A program made the position numbers and the translations under genes. Below, one piece after another: positions 20,210-29,260 of a stretch of DNA of 64,000 bases. Below the pieces are notes generated by a model that was given only the letters and a program-made list of their open reading frames with translations, was not told the origin of the DNA and searched no databases. The first letter of the stretch is position 1. Each line of letters opens with the position of its first letter. The DNA comes from Sphingobium naphthae (GTDB taxonomy: Bacteria > Pseudomonadota > Alphaproteobacteria > Sphingomonadales > Sphingomonadaceae): assembly GCF_020782235.1 (NCBI RefSeq), contig NZ_JAJGNO010000012.1, positions 1-64,000 of the forward strand. Reading direction: 5' to 3'.

Positions 20210-21762
20210 TCCACTCGTCTGTTCGGGCGCGGCGATCTCGCCGCGCCCCTTCGCTTCGCGCTTCCCTGATCCCCTGCCTGCTGATCGCTGCAGCGCTGCC
20301 GTCCATCGCGGCCGCGCAGCCCGATGCCGCGCAGGCCGCCAAGTCGAGCGTCGCGGCCGAAATCCGCGCACAGGTCGGGGGCAAGTACAAGAATTTCTAC
20401 GGCCGGCGCGGCTATTGGCCGATCTGGGTCGATCAGGACCGGATCGGGCCACAGGCCGATGCGCTGCTGGCGCTGATTGCGGATAGCGGCGCCGATGGCC
20501 TTGATCCCGACGATTATGATCCGCAGGAGCTGAAGCAGCGGATCGCGGCCGCCGACAATGGCGATCCCAAGGCGCTGGCCCGCGCGGAGCTGGCGCTGTC
20601 GCGCGCCTTCACCGACATCGTCGCCGACATGCGCCGCCCCGCGCGCGACGTGCGGATGCGCTATCTCGACAAGGAGGTGGAGCCGCAGGAGGCCGAGCCG
20701 TCCGAGATATTGCGAGTCGCCGCGCTCGCCCCCTCGCTGAGCGACTATGTGCGCGATGCCGGCTGGATGAGCCCGCTCTACATGCGGCTGCGCAACGCCC
20801 GCGCGCGCTATGACGCGCAATGGGCGCAGCTGCCCGACCTGCCCGTGCCCGAAGGCGTGCGGATGCGGCCCGGTGGCCGCAGCGACGCCATCGCCATGCT
20901 GCGCGAGCGGCTGGGGATGGCGGGCGGCGACGCTTATGACAAGGCGCTGGTCGCCCGCGTGAAGGCGTTTCAGGGCGATCATGGGCTGAAGCCCGATGGC
21001 GTGGCGGGCGCGATGACGATCGCTGCGCTCAACAAGGGGCCGGGCCATTATCGCCGGGCGCTGGCGCTCAATCTGGAGCGGGCGCGACTGCTGCCGGGGC
21101 CCTGGACGCGGCATGTGGTGGTCGACGCCGCCTCGGCGCAGCTCTGGTATTACAGCAAGGGCGCGCTCGACGGGTCGATGAAGGTGGTCGCCGGCACGAA
21201 GGAGACGCAGACTCCCTTCATGGCGGGGATGATCCGCTACGCGACGCTGAACCCCTATTGGAACATCCCGCCCGATCTGGTCGCGAACAAGGTCGCGCCC
21301 AGGATATTGGACGGCGGCTCGCTCAAGGCGATGCGCTATGAGGCGCTGGCCGACTGGAGCGCGAATCCCGCCCCGCTGGCGCAAAGCGCGATCGACTGGG
21401 ACGCGGTGGCGGCGGGGCGGCAGGAAGTGCGCGTGCGCCAGCTGCCGGGCGGCAGCAACGCCATGGGGAAGGTCAAGTTCATGTTCCCCAACGACCTTGG
21501 CATTTATCTGCACGACACGCCGCAGCGCAACCTGCTGGCCAAGGACGACCGTCATTTCAGCAATGGCTGCGTGCGGCTGGAGGATGCGCAGCGGCTCGGG
21601 CGCTGGTTTTTCGGCGAAACGCCCAAGGCCAAGAGCGACGCGCCCGAACAGCATGTGCCGCTGCCCCAGCCGGTGCCGGTTTATCTCACCTATCTGACCG
21701 CGGTGCCGACCAAGGATGGCGTGACCTTCCTGCCCGACGTCTACGGGCGCGACGGGGACTAG
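20206..21762 (+). CDS. L,D-transpeptidase (YcbB/LdtD-like), proposed CTG start
   Basis: Cross-links peptidoglycan through 3-3 bonds, or attaches proteins to it, in the periplasm. Homology-like sequence runs well upstream of the first ATG (20629): a signal-type segment RASLIPCLLIAAALPSIAAAQ and then NFYGRRGYWPIWVDQD. The frame is open from 20023 but has no ATG, GTG or TTG before 20629. A CTG at 20206 has GGGAGA six bases upstream and overlaps the preceding stop (CTGA), giving 518 residues. The peptidoglycan-binding domain lies around GGRSDAIAMLRERLG. The YkuD active site is HFSNGCVRLED with catalytic Cys. Confidence 0.85.
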   Translation: MIHSSVRARRSRRAPSLRASLIPCLLIAAALPSIAAAQPDAAQAAKSSVAAEIRAQVGGKYKNFYGRRGYWPIWVDQDRIGPQADALLALIADSGADGLDPDDYDPQELKQRIAAADNGDPKALARAELALSRAFTDIVADMRRPARDVRMRYLDKEVEPQEAEPSEILRVAALAPSLSDYVRDAGWMSPLYMRLRNARARYDAQWAQLPDLPVPEGVRMRPGGRSDAIAMLRERLGMAGGDAYDKALVARVKAFQGDHGLKPDGVAGAMTIAALNKGPGHYRRALALNLERARLLPGPWTRHVVVDAASAQLWYYSKGALDGSMKVVAGTKETQTPFMAGMIRYATLNPYWNIPPDLVANKVAPRILDGGSLKAMRYEALADWSANPAPLAQSAIDWDAVAAGRQEVRVRQLPGGSNAMGKVKFMFPNDLGIYLHDTPQRNLLAKDDRHFSNGCVRLEDAQRLGRWFFGETPKAKSDAPEQHVPLPQPVPVYLTYLTAVPTKDGVTFLPDVYGRDGD

Positions 21763-21790
21763 GGCTTCGACCGGCGCGCGCCGGTCGATC

Positions 21791-22540
21791 TTAGTGGATG
21801 CCGGCCAGCATCCATAGGGCCATGGCGATCATCATCAGATTTTCGGTGAGCGAGACAAAGCCCAGCGGCACGTTGCTGCCGCCCCCGACGCAGGCGCATT
21901 TGAGTTCGCGCTTGTCGAGATAGACCGCCTTGAACACGGATACGGCGCCGACGCCGCCGATGAACAGCGCGACCGGAACGGACAGCCAGTCGAACGACCG
22001 CGTCAGCATCAGCACGCCCGCGCCCAGCTCCAGAAAGGGATAGGCCAGGCCATAGGGCGGCAGGCGGCGGGCGAGCAGGTCATAGTTCAGGAACATGGTG
22101 GCGAAGCGATCGACATCCTGCAGCTTCAGCATGGCGAGCAGCATCATGGCGATGGCGACGAAGCGCTCGATCGTCACCAGCGACAGCAGCGGCAGGAAGG
22201 TCAGCCAGTTGATCGCCAGCGCCAGCAGCGCGGCGACCGCGAAGACTGCGAGCACGGGCACATAGCTGGTGGCGTTCGGGTCCCGCACCTTGAGGCCCAG
22301 ATAACGGCGCAGATCGTCATGGCCGCCGATCCGTTGCCCGTTGATGAAGGTCTGCGGCGTGGTCTTCACGTCATGCTGCGCCTTGAAGGCGTCCGTTTCC
22401 GCGCGGCTCTTGAGCCAATGATCGTCCACCCTGTAGCCATGGCGGCGGAGCAGCCAGCGCGACTTGATGCCATAGGGGCAGATGTGGCTGGGCATCACCA
22501 TCCGGTACAGGCTGGCGGTCTTGCGGGGCGTGTCGGCCAT
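21791..22540 (-). CDS. Glutaredoxin-MauE/DoxX fusion, membrane redox protein
   Basis: A 250-residue two-part protein. The first 85 residues look like a glutaredoxin (PSHICPYGIKSRWLLRRHGY, then TTPQTFINGQRIGGHDDLRRYLG) with a CPYG site, so only one active-site Cys. From about residue 95 there are four hydrophobic helices of the MauE/DoxX type, and the last part has a CAC pair (ELKCACVGG). MauE-like proteins are linked to disulphide formation. It is transcribed from a MerR-type promoter, so it is probably induced by a metal or thiol stress. The ATG at 22540 was chosen because the glutaredoxin fold starts right after it. Confidence 0.75.
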   Translation of the reverse strand: MADTPRKTASLYRMVMPSHICPYGIKSRWLLRRHGYRVDDHWLKSRAETDAFKAQHDVKTTPQTFINGQRIGGHDDLRRYLGLKVRDPNATSYVPVLAVFAVAALLALAINWLTFLPLLSLVTIERFVAIAMMLLAMLKLQDVDRFATMFLNYDLLARRLPPYGLAYPFLELGAGVLMLTRSFDWLSVPVALFIGGVGAVSVFKAVYLDKRELKCACVGGGSNVPLGFVSLTENLMMIAMALWMLAGIH

Positions 22541-22580
22541 GGGCGCATCCTTGGGGCTTGAGGGGCGGGGATGCAGGCCC

Positions 22581-22611
22581 ATATAGGGTCCGTACCATGG
22601 TACGGAGTCAA
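22581..22611 (-). promoter_or_regulatory. MerR-type operator-promoter with 19-bp spacer
   Basis: On the minus strand TTGACT (22606-22611) and CTATAT (22581-22586) are 19 bases apart, the over-long spacing typical of MerR-activated promoters. Between them lies the perfect palindrome TCCGTACCATGGTACGGA (22589-22606). The half-site TTGACTCCGTAC is the same as I recall for the mercury-resistance merT operator. It reads toward the glutaredoxin-MauE gene, 40 bases away, and lies just before the merR-like start. Confidence 0.8.
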
Positions 22612-22614
22612 GGC

Positions 22615-23040
22615 ATGGGCATGACGATTTCCGGCCTCGCGCGGTCGGCCGGCGTGAATGTGGAAACGGTGCGCTATTATCAGCGGCGCGGGTTGATCGA
22701 GACGCCGCCGCGGGGCGCGGGCGTGCGCCGCTATGGCGCGCAGGATGTGCGGCGGCTGGGCTTCATCCGCTCGGCGCAGGCGGCCGGCTTCACGCTGGAT
22801 CAGATCGGCGAGCTGCTGGCGCTCGACGCCGGGCAGGACCGGGCGCGGGCGCGCGAACTGGCGGCGGAGCGGATCGCCGCGCTGGACGGCAAGATCGCGG
22901 AACTGCAGGGCGCGCGCCGCGCGCTGGAGCGGCTGGCGCGGCAATGCCATGCCAGCGAGGAAGGACCATGTCCGATCATCACGGCGTTCGACCGGGAGGG
23001 GCTTGCGGCGGCAGGTGACGCGGGGCAGCCGCTCGGCTAG
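22615..23040 (+). CDS. MerR family metal-type regulator
   Basis: A 141-residue MerR-family activator. The winged helix starts TISGLARSAGVNVETVRYYQRRGLI, very close to mercury MerR. A dimerisation helix follows (about 80-108), then a loop with CHASEEGPCPII (Cys111 and Cys119), matching the last two mercury ligands of MerR. The first ligand (Cys82 in Tn501 MerR) is absent: the segment reads ALDAGQDRARAREL. A two-cysteine site may mean another metal or thiol signal. The start may be 22615 or 22621. It diverges from the glutaredoxin-MauE gene across the shared operator. Confidence 0.85.
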   Translation: MGMTISGLARSAGVNVETVRYYQRRGLIETPPRGAGVRRYGAQDVRRLGFIRSAQAAGFTLDQIGELLALDAGQDRARARELAAERIAALDGKIAELQGARRALERLARQCHASEEGPCPIITAFDREGLAAAGDAGQPLG

Positions 23041-23069
23041 TCTGGCAGAGGCCCGAGGGAGATGCAGCC

Positions 23070-23435
23070 ATGCCCCATTTTCTCGCCGTCTACACGATGA
23101 CGCCCGAAAGCCTCGCCCGCTTCCGCGCGCTGCCCCAGGATGAACAGGATGCGGTGGACGCCGCCGGCCTGCCCGCATGGCAGGCGTGGGAAGCCGCGCA
23201 TGCGCGGGCCTTGCCCGACCGCGGCGGCATGGTGGGCAAGACGATGCGCGTCACGCGCGACGGCGTGGCGCCGGCATCGAATGACTGTTGCGGCTATGTC
23301 GTGGTCGAGGCGGACAGCATCGAAGCGGCGGCGCGCCTGTTCGAAGGCCATCCGCACTTCACCATCTTTCCGGGCGATGGCGTCGACATCATGCCTTTTC
23401 TGACCGGACCCGCATCCTGCTCCCCGGCGGGCTGA
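23070..23435 (+). CDS. YCII-like hypothetical protein
   Basis: A 121-residue soluble protein resembling the YCII/DGPF ferredoxin-like fold group: FLAVYTMTPES at the start, GKTMRVTRDGV in the middle, and GYVVVEADSIEAAARLFEGHPHF near the end. Function unknown. It follows the MerR-like gene by 30 bases on the same strand and may be co-transcribed. Confidence 0.6.
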   Translation: MPHFLAVYTMTPESLARFRALPQDEQDAVDAAGLPAWQAWEAAHARALPDRGGMVGKTMRVTRDGVAPASNDCCGYVVVEADSIEAAARLFEGHPHFTIFPGDGVDIMPFLTGPASCSPAG

Positions 23436-23439
23436 GCGG

Positions 23440-23913
23440 CTATTCCAGCCCCGCCACCAGCCCGTCGATCGCGCCCTGCAGGATATAGCTGGCGGCGAGC
23501 TTGTCGACCAGTTCGTCGCGGCGCGCGCGGCTGGCGTCGGCCTCCAGCAGGGTGCGCGTGACCGCCTGCGTCGACCAGCGCTCGTCCCACAACAGGATCG
23601 GCAGGTTCAGGTCCGCGATATTATGCGCGAAGGCGCGGCTGGCCTGCGCGCGGGGCGATGAACTGCCGTCGAGGTTCAGCGGCAGGCCGATGACCACGCC
23701 CTTCACCTGCTGCTGCGCGATGAAGGCGGCCAGGCCGATCTTGTCCTTGTTGAACTTGCCGCGCGTCACGGTGTAGGCGGGGCTGGCGATCGTCCAGCCG
23801 GCGTCGCACAGCGCCAGGCCGATCGTCTTCGTCCCCACATCCATGCCGATCAGCCGCCCGCCAGCGGGCAGCGCCTGGCGGAAGGCCGCCCGATCCGTCG
23901 TCACCAAGGTCAT
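23440..23913 (-). CDS. ruvX: Putative pre-16S rRNA nuclease / RuvX (YqgF)
   Basis: A 157-residue RNase H-like protein of the YqgF/RuvX family. Motifs are [17 protein letters not shown] (first catalytic Asp), [18 protein letters not shown], and [20 protein letters not shown] (catalytic Asp-Glu). The family is tied to 16S rRNA 5' end maturation and to Holliday junction resolution. Starts at 23931 or 23913 are possible; 23913 (MTLVTTDR) was taken. It overlaps no neighbour and ends near the stop of the YCII-like gene. Confidence 0.92.
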   Translation of the reverse strand: MTLVTTDRAAFRQALPAGGRLIGMDVGTKTIGLALCDAGWTIASPAYTVTRGKFNKDKIGLAAFIAQQQVKGVVIGLPLNLDGSSSPRAQASRAFAHNIADLNLPILLWDERWSTQAVTRTLLEADASRARRDELVDKLAASYILQGAIDGLVAGLE

Positions 23914-23946
23914 AGAGCGATCCCCTGTCACGACTGGCCGGCGAAG

Positions 23947-25065
23947 TCACGGCTTTAGGAAGGCCGCCAGCCTTTTCTGCGCATCCTCGCGCACATTGCC
24001 CCAGAAGAGGTTATAGTCATAGACGTGGTAGTTGTTGCCGGGGAGGGTGAAGGGCCCCATGTCCACCGGCTCCCCGATCATCAGCACGCCGCTGGTGTCG
24101 CAGCGCGCCGGGACGATGCCGGGAACGAGCTTGGGCGGCTGCCCCTGTTCGCGCGCGTCGAGCGTGCCCTTGTTGGCGCTGGCGGGCGCCTTGCCGTTGA
24201 ATGCGCCGGTGATGGGGTTGGTGCAGAGCATATGCGTGCCCTTGCGCGGGCGTCCGGTATAGCCGGTCTTGCGCTCGAAACTTTCGACCACGGCGGACGG
24301 ATCGGCGGGTTCGGCATAGCTTTGCCAGCTGACGATGCAATGCGCCTGGTCGCGGCGGGCGCAGGCGGGCAGGCCGAGCGCGGGCAGGTCAGCCTCCACC
24401 GACACCGGCCAGCCCACGACATAGGCGGCGACGATGCGGTCGGCGATCGGCTTGCCCGCAATTTCCTGTCGCAGCAATTCCAGCAGATGGCGCGACCCCT
24501 GGCTGTGCGCGGCGAGGATCAGCGGCGCTTCGGGATTGGCCCGCAGGAAGGCGGCGAAGGCCTGCCGCACATCGCCATAGGCGGCCGCCAGCGCCTTGTC
24601 GGCTTCGGGCTTCTGCGTCAGGAATGCGCCATAATTGGCCTGGCGATAGCGGGGCGCCCACACCGCGCCCGCGCCGTTGAAGGCGCTGGCCTGGCTGGCG
24701 ACGAAGCGGCGGGCGGTCGCGGCGGTTTCGCTGTCGTCCAGCCGCGCATTCCAGTGCGCCCCGCCAAAGGTGGTGATGTAGCTGGTGGGGTGGATGAAGA
24801 AGACCGCCGCCTGCGGTCTGGCCTGCGGATTGGCGACGCCCGCGGGCGTCCAGAGCGCCGGATTGTCCTTCACGATGTCCGGCCGGGCGATCCACATCTT
24901 CGCGTCGGCATAGGCCCCAGGGGGCAGGGGCTTCAGCGGCTCGAACGGTTCGCGCGGCACCATCACCGCGCGGATCAGCGCATTGCCCCACAGGGCGTAG
25001 ACCGCGCTCGCGCCGATCGCCAGCACGACCAGCGCCGCGATGACATAGAGGAATTTGCGCGCCAC
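23947..25065 (-). CDS. DUF3089 lipase-like alpha/beta hydrolase
   Basis: A 372-residue protein with one N-terminal transmembrane or signal segment (VARKFLYVIAALVVLAIGASAVYALWG), so it faces the periplasm. The core is a DUF3089 alpha/beta hydrolase with the nucleophile elbow AHSQGSRHL and FFIHPTSYITTFGGAHWNA upstream. Substrate unknown; a lipid or ester is likely from the fold. The GTG start at 25065 follows GGAGAG and gives a clean leader. The frame stays open for 2 kb upstream, but that part is antisense to gatC/gatA and is rejected. Confidence 0.82.
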   Translation of the reverse strand: MARKFLYVIAALVVLAIGASAVYALWGNALIRAVMVPREPFEPLKPLPPGAYADAKMWIARPDIVKDNPALWTPAGVANPQARPQAAVFFIHPTSYITTFGGAHWNARLDDSETAATARRFVASQASAFNGAGAVWAPRYRQANYGAFLTQKPEADKALAAAYGDVRQAFAAFLRANPEAPLILAAHSQGSRHLLELLRQEIAGKPIADRIVAAYVVGWPVSVEADLPALGLPACARRDQAHCIVSWQSYAEPADPSAVVESFERKTGYTGRPRKGTHMLCTNPITGAFNGKAPASANKGTLDAREQGQPPKLVPGIVPARCDTSGVLMIGEPVDMGPFTLPGNNYHVYDYNLFWGNVREDAQKRLAAFLKP

Positions 25066-25191
25066 CCTTGTCTCTCCGCCCCGCGGGGCATGTCGCCCCT
25101 CTTCACCATCCTGTCTGGCGCAAGGACCGCGCCCGCGCAAGAGGCGCGAAAGCCGCTTGAAGCAGGGCGGTGCGGATGGTAGCGGCAGCCC

Positions 25192-25479
25192 ATGTCGATA
25201 GACCTTCAGACCGTGAAAAAGATCGCCAGCCTGTCGCGCATTTCGGTGACGGATGCCGAGGCGGAGGCGATGGTGCCCGAACTCAACAACATCCTGGGCT
25301 GGGTGGAGCAACTGGGCGAGGTGGATGTGACCGGCGTGCAGCCGATGACCGCCGTCATCCCCAACCAGCAACGGCTGCGCGACGATGTCGTCACCGACGG
25401 CAATGTGCGCGACAAGGTGCTGGCCAATGCGCCGCAGGCCGAACATGGCTTCTTCGCGGTGCCCAAGGTGATCGAGTGA
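25192..25479 (+). CDS. gatC: Aspartyl/glutamyl-tRNA amidotransferase subunit C
   Basis: A 95-residue GatC. It shows the family pattern [15 protein letters not shown] at the start, [22 protein letters not shown] in the middle, and a Val/Pro-rich end with FFAVPKVIE. GatC wraps around GatA and stabilises the GatCAB complex, which turns Glu-tRNA-Gln and Asp-tRNA-Asn into Gln- and Asn-tRNA. gatA follows after a 99-base gap containing a repeat, then gatB. Confidence 0.96.
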   Translation: MSIDLQTVKKIASLSRISVTDAEAEAMVPELNNILGWVEQLGEVDVTGVQPMTAVIPNQQRLRDDVVTDGNVRDKVLANAPQAEHGFFAVPKVIE

Positions 25480-25491
25480 CATTTCCTGTCG

Positions 25492-25568
25492 CCGTTCGCC
25501 CTGCGCTGGACGAAGGGCTGCACTTCTCTTCAAGAAGGACTGGGCTTCAATCGGCTCAGCCCGAACGG
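25492..25568. repeat. Palindromic repeat (CCGTTCG...CGAACGG type)
   Basis: Outer arms CCGTTCGCCCTGCGCTGGAC and GGCTCAGCCCGAACGG with an inner stem (CTTCTCTTCAAGAAGG) between gatC and gatA. This resembles a common dispersed sphingomonad repeat with GTTCGCCCTGAGC arms. The gatA start lies 10 bases after it, so the hairpin could affect GatA translation (inference). Confidence 0.65.
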
Positions 25569-25578
25569 GGTTAGAGTT

Positions 25579-27063
25579 TTGACTGATCTGACTGATCTCA
25601 CCGTAGCCGACATCCGCGACGGCTTCCGTGGCGGCGACTTTTCGGCGCGCGAGGTGGCGGAGGCGTTCAACGCCAATGTCGCCGCGGCCAAGGCGCTCAA
25701 CGCCTTCATCGTCGAGACGCCGGAAAAGGCGCTGGGCGCGGCCGATGCCGCCGACAAGGCGAGGGCTGCGGGCGAAACGCTGGGGCCGCTTGCGGGCGTG
25801 CCCATCGGCATGAAGGACCTGTTCTGCACCCAGGGCGTGCAGACGACCGCAGCCAGCCACATGCTGGAAGGCTTCACGCCCACCTATGAATCGACCGTGT
25901 CGGGCAAGCTGTGGGCGGCGGGCGCGGGCATGCTGGGCAAGCTCAACCTCGACCAGTTCGCCATGGGATCGTCGAACGAGACCAGCTATTATGGCAATGT
26001 GATTTCGCCCTGGCGGCGCAAGGATGGCGGCAACGCCGCGCTGGCGCCGGGTGGCTCCTCGGGCGGGTCGTCCTCGGCCATTGCCGCCCGGCTCTGTCCG
26101 GCGGCGACCGGCACCGATACCGGCGGGTCGATCCGCCAGCCCGCCGCCTTCACCGGCATTTCGGGCATCAAGCCGACCTATGGCCGCTGCTCGCGCTGGG
26201 GCATCGTCGCCTTCGCCTCGTCGCTCGACCAGGCCGGGCCGATGGCGCGGACGGTGCGCGACAATGCGATCCTGCTGGAAGTCATGTCGGGCTTCGATCC
26301 CAAGGATTCGACATCGCTCGACCTGGCCGTGCCGCAGTGGGAAGCCCATCTGTCGAGCGACCTCAAGGGCAAGACCGTCGGCATTCCCAGGGAATATCGC
26401 CCCGATGGCCTGAATGCCGAAATCTCCGCCATGTGGGATCGCGGCATCGAATGGCTGAAGGACGCCGGCGCCGAAGTGGTGGAGGTGTCGCTGCCGCATA
26501 CCAAATATGCGCTGCCGACCTATTATATCATTGCGCCTGCCGAAGCATCGTCGAACCTCGCTCGCTATGACGGGGTGCGCTATGGCCAGCGCGACCTGCC
26601 CGATGGCGCAGGTTTGCAGGACATGTATGCCGCGACCCGCGCCGCCGGCTTCGGCCCGGAAGTGAAGCGCCGCATCATGATCGGCACCTATGTGCTGTCG
26701 GCGGGCTTCTACGACGCTTATTATACCCAGGCGCAGAAGGTGCGGGCGCTGATCGCGCGCGACTTCGAACTGGCATTCGAAAAGTGCGACCTGCTGCTGA
26801 CGCCGACCGCGCCGAGCGCCTCCTTCGCGCTGGGCGAGAAGCAGGCCGATCCGCTGGCCATGTATCTGAACGACGTCTTCACCGTGCCGGCCTCGCTGGC
26901 CGGGCTGCCGGCGATGGCGGTGCCGGGTGGGCTGGACGCGGCGGGCCTGCCGATCGGCCTGCAGGTGATCGGCAAGGCGCTGGACGAGCAGACCGTGCTG
27001 AACGCCAGCCTCGCCATCGAGGAGCGGGCTGGCTTCACCGCGCGGCCGGACAAGTGGTGGTGA
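25579..27063 (+). CDS. gatA: Glutamyl-tRNA amidotransferase subunit A
   Basis: A 494-residue amidase-signature enzyme, the glutaminase subunit of GatCAB. The Ser-cisSer-Lys triad is visible: Lys in [12 protein letters not shown], the cis-Ser in [11 protein letters not shown], and the nucleophile Ser in [11 protein letters not shown]. The start is a TTG at 25579, with a poor ribosome binding site next to the repeat. This may keep expression low or coupled to gatC. Length and motifs are normal. Confidence 0.97.
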   Translation: MTDLTDLTVADIRDGFRGGDFSAREVAEAFNANVAAAKALNAFIVETPEKALGAADAADKARAAGETLGPLAGVPIGMKDLFCTQGVQTTAASHMLEGFTPTYESTVSGKLWAAGAGMLGKLNLDQFAMGSSNETSYYGNVISPWRRKDGGNAALAPGGSSGGSSSAIAARLCPAATGTDTGGSIRQPAAFTGISGIKPTYGRCSRWGIVAFASSLDQAGPMARTVRDNAILLEVMSGFDPKDSTSLDLAVPQWEAHLSSDLKGKTVGIPREYRPDGLNAEISAMWDRGIEWLKDAGAEVVEVSLPHTKYALPTYYIIAPAEASSNLARYDGVRYGQRDLPDGAGLQDMYAATRAAGFGPEVKRRIMIGTYVLSAGFYDAYYTQAQKVRALIARDFELAFEKCDLLLTPTAPSASFALGEKQADPLAMYLNDVFTVPASLAGLPAMAVPGGLDAAGLPIGLQVIGKALDEQTVLNASLAIEERAGFTARPDKWW

Positions 27064-27068
27064 AGGCA

Positions 27069-27149
27069 CGTCATGCCAGCGAAGGCTGGCATCTCACTGC
27101 CTTTGTCGTGACATTAGAAAGAGAGATCCCGGCCTTCGCCGGGATGACG
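27069..27149. repeat. Palindromic repeat (GTCATGCC...GGGATGACG type)
   Basis: Arms CGTCATGCCAGCGAAGGCTG and CCGGCCTTCGCCGGGATGACG match the dnaK-dnaJ repeat at 5528-5615 in sequence and layout. It fills most of the gap between gatA and gatB. Confidence 0.7.
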
Positions 27150-27159
27150 GTGTAAGACT

Positions 27160-28662
27160 ATGACCGAGACTTCATATCGCATCCAGGGCGCAACCGGCGA
27201 GTGGGAGGTCGTGATCGGCCTGGAAGTCCATGCGCAGGTGACGTCGAACGCCAAGCTCTTCTCCGGCGCCGCCACCGCCTTCGGCGCGGAGCCCAATACG
27301 CAGGTCTCGCTTGTAGACGCGGCGATGCCCGGCATGCTGCCCGTGCCCAATCGCGAGTGCATCCGCCAGGCGGTGCGCACCGGCATGGCGATCGACGCGC
27401 AGATCAACAAATGGTCGCGCTTCGACCGCAAAAATTATTTCTACGCCGATCTGCCGCAGGGCTATCAGATCAGCCAGCTCTACCACCCGATCGTGGGCGA
27501 GGGGCAGATCGAGATCGTCCTCGATGAGAAGAACCCCGAGGCGAGCACCAAGGTGATCGGCGTCGAGCGCATCCATGTCGAGCAGGATGCCGGCAAGCTG
27601 ATGCACGACCAGCATCCGACCAGCTCCTATGTCGATCTCAACCGGTCGGGCGTGGCGCTGATGGAAATCGTGTCGAAGCCGGACATGCGTTCGCCCGCCG
27701 AGGCCGGCGCCTATCTGTCGAAGCTGCGGACTATCCTGCGCTATGTGGGATCGTGCGACGGCAATATGGATCAGGGCTCGATGCGCGCCGACGTGAATGT
27801 GTCGGTCCGCCGGCCCGGCGAGCCGTTCGGCACGCGCACCGAGACCAAGAACGTCAATTCGGTCCGCTTCGTCATGGCCGTGGTCGAGCATGAGGCGAGC
27901 CGTCAGGTCGACGTGCTGGAATCCGGCGGCACGGTGGTGCAGGAAACGCGCCTCTATGACCCCGATCGCAACGAGACGCGCTCGATGCGGTCGAAGGAAG
28001 ATGCGCATGACTATCGCTACTTCCCCGATCCCGATCTGCTGCCGCTGGAACTGGATGACGCCTTCCTGGAGGAATGCCGCCAGTCGCTGCCCGAACTGCC
28101 CGACGTCAAGCGCAAGCGCTACGAGCAGGGGCTGGGCCTGTCCGCCTATAATGCCGCGACGCTGACCGCCGACGCCGACACGGCGCGCTGGTTCGAGGCG
28201 CTACTGGCCGAAGGCGCGCGCATCCAGAAGAAGAGCGAGGGCGAAGTCGCCAAGGCGTCGGCCAACTGGCTGCTGTCGGAACTCTATGGCGCGCTCAACC
28301 GGCTCGGCAAGAGCCTGGAGGAAAGCCCCGTCAGCCCCGAGGAAGGCGCGGAGCTGCTGGCGCTGGTGGCCGATGGCACGATCAGCGGCACGATCGCCAA
28401 GCAGGTGTTCGAGATCATGCTCGAAACCGGCGAGCGGCCCGCGGCCATCGTCGAGGAAAAGGGCCTGAAGCAGACGTCCGACACCGGCGCGATCGAGGCG
28501 GCGGTGGCCGATGTGCTGGCCCGCAACGCCGACAAGGTCGCGCAATATAAGGGCGGCAAGGAAGCCTTGTTCGGCTTCTTCGTCGGCCAGACGATGAAGG
28601 CGATGCAGGGCAAGGCCAATCCCCAGGTCGTCAACGAACTGGTGAAGAAGGGGTTGGCCTGA
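27160..28662 (+). CDS. gatB: Aspartyl/glutamyl-tRNA amidotransferase subunit B
   Basis: A 500-residue GatB, the kinase and transamidation subunit. It begins [13 protein letters not shown] and contains [19 protein letters not shown], the catalytic cradle segment KLMHDQ, and RADVNVSVR. The C-terminal YqeY-like tail domain (about 350-500) contacts the tRNA. With gatC and gatA it completes the complex; the lack of an insertion or frameshift argues for a working set. Confidence 0.97.
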   Translation: MTETSYRIQGATGEWEVVIGLEVHAQVTSNAKLFSGAATAFGAEPNTQVSLVDAAMPGMLPVPNRECIRQAVRTGMAIDAQINKWSRFDRKNYFYADLPQGYQISQLYHPIVGEGQIEIVLDEKNPEASTKVIGVERIHVEQDAGKLMHDQHPTSSYVDLNRSGVALMEIVSKPDMRSPAEAGAYLSKLRTILRYVGSCDGNMDQGSMRADVNVSVRRPGEPFGTRTETKNVNSVRFVMAVVEHEASRQVDVLESGGTVVQETRLYDPDRNETRSMRSKEDAHDYRYFPDPDLLPLELDDAFLEECRQSLPELPDVKRKRYEQGLGLSAYNAATLTADADTARWFEALLAEGARIQKKSEGEVAKASANWLLSELYGALNRLGKSLEESPVSPEEGAELLALVADGTISGTIAKQVFEIMLETGERPAAIVEEKGLKQTSDTGAIEAAVADVLARNADKVAQYKGGKEALFGFFVGQTMKAMQGKANPQVVNELVKKGLA

Positions 28663-28765
28663 GCCGGCCCCGCATCGTCCCACTATACGCCTGTAAAAAC
28701 GAGCGATAATCCTGGTCATGGGCACGCGAGTCGGGGGACTTGCGGTCCATGACTAGGGGCATTTC

Positions 28766-29095
28766 ATGCGTATTCTATTATGTGTCGGCGCCGCACTGGC
28801 TGTGTCGGGCTGTGCGTCCACGCAGACGGTGCTGGACAAGGCGCCCACCGAGGTGTTCCATTCGCAGAAGTCCGTGAACGAAGTGGCGTTTTGCCTGTCG
28901 AACAAGAATAACACGCCCGCGATGGACCGGGACGACGGGTCCAAGGTCGTGCTGATCAAAAATGGCTATGGCGGCGTGTCGCTGGCCTTTTCCATCTACC
29001 CCGAAGGCACCGGGAGCCGCGTCGAATATCGGCGGCAGTTCGGCACGATCGGCGGCATCTGGAAACAGTGCATCGGCCTGAGCGACGAGACATAA
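28766..29095 (+). CDS. Small conserved lipoprotein
   Basis: A 109-residue protein with lipobox signal MRILLCVGAALAVSGC. The mature part includes SVNEVAFCLSNKNNTPAMDRDDGSK and ends GGIWKQCIGLSDET; two Cys in the mature chain could form a disulphide. No family is recognised. The gene stands alone between gatB and a bidirectional terminator. Confidence 0.65.
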   Translation: MRILLCVGAALAVSGCASTQTVLDKAPTEVFHSQKSVNEVAFCLSNKNNTPAMDRDDGSKVVLIKNGYGGVSLAFSIYPEGTGSRVEYRRQFGTIGGIWKQCIGLSDET

Positions 29096-29125
29096 CCGGC
29101 CTCCGGCCACAGGCAGGCTGCAAAA

Positions 29126-29165
29126 AGAAGGGGCGCCGCCGGGGGGACCGGCGACGCCCCTCTTT
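29126..29165. terminator. Bidirectional terminator
   Basis: AGGGGCG and CGCCCCT plus inner CCGCCGG/CCGGCG form a long GC-rich hairpin. It is flanked by AAAAAGAAG on one side and CTTTAT on the other. It sits between the lipoprotein gene and the convergent autotransporter gene and can serve both. Confidence 0.75.
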
Positions 29166-29260
29166 ATGTTCGGCGCCCTTGGGGAGGGATTTGTGCCGAA
29201 GCGGAAGCGACGGACCGGGAGGGTCTGTGGGGTGTGGCCCGCCGCTTCACCTGTCAGACG

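Noticed and set aside
25066..27069. Upstream extension of the DUF3089 gene to a 1,040-residue frame
   Set aside because: The added part is antisense to gatC and gatA and shows no family similarity; it is an open shadow frame of GC-rich genes.
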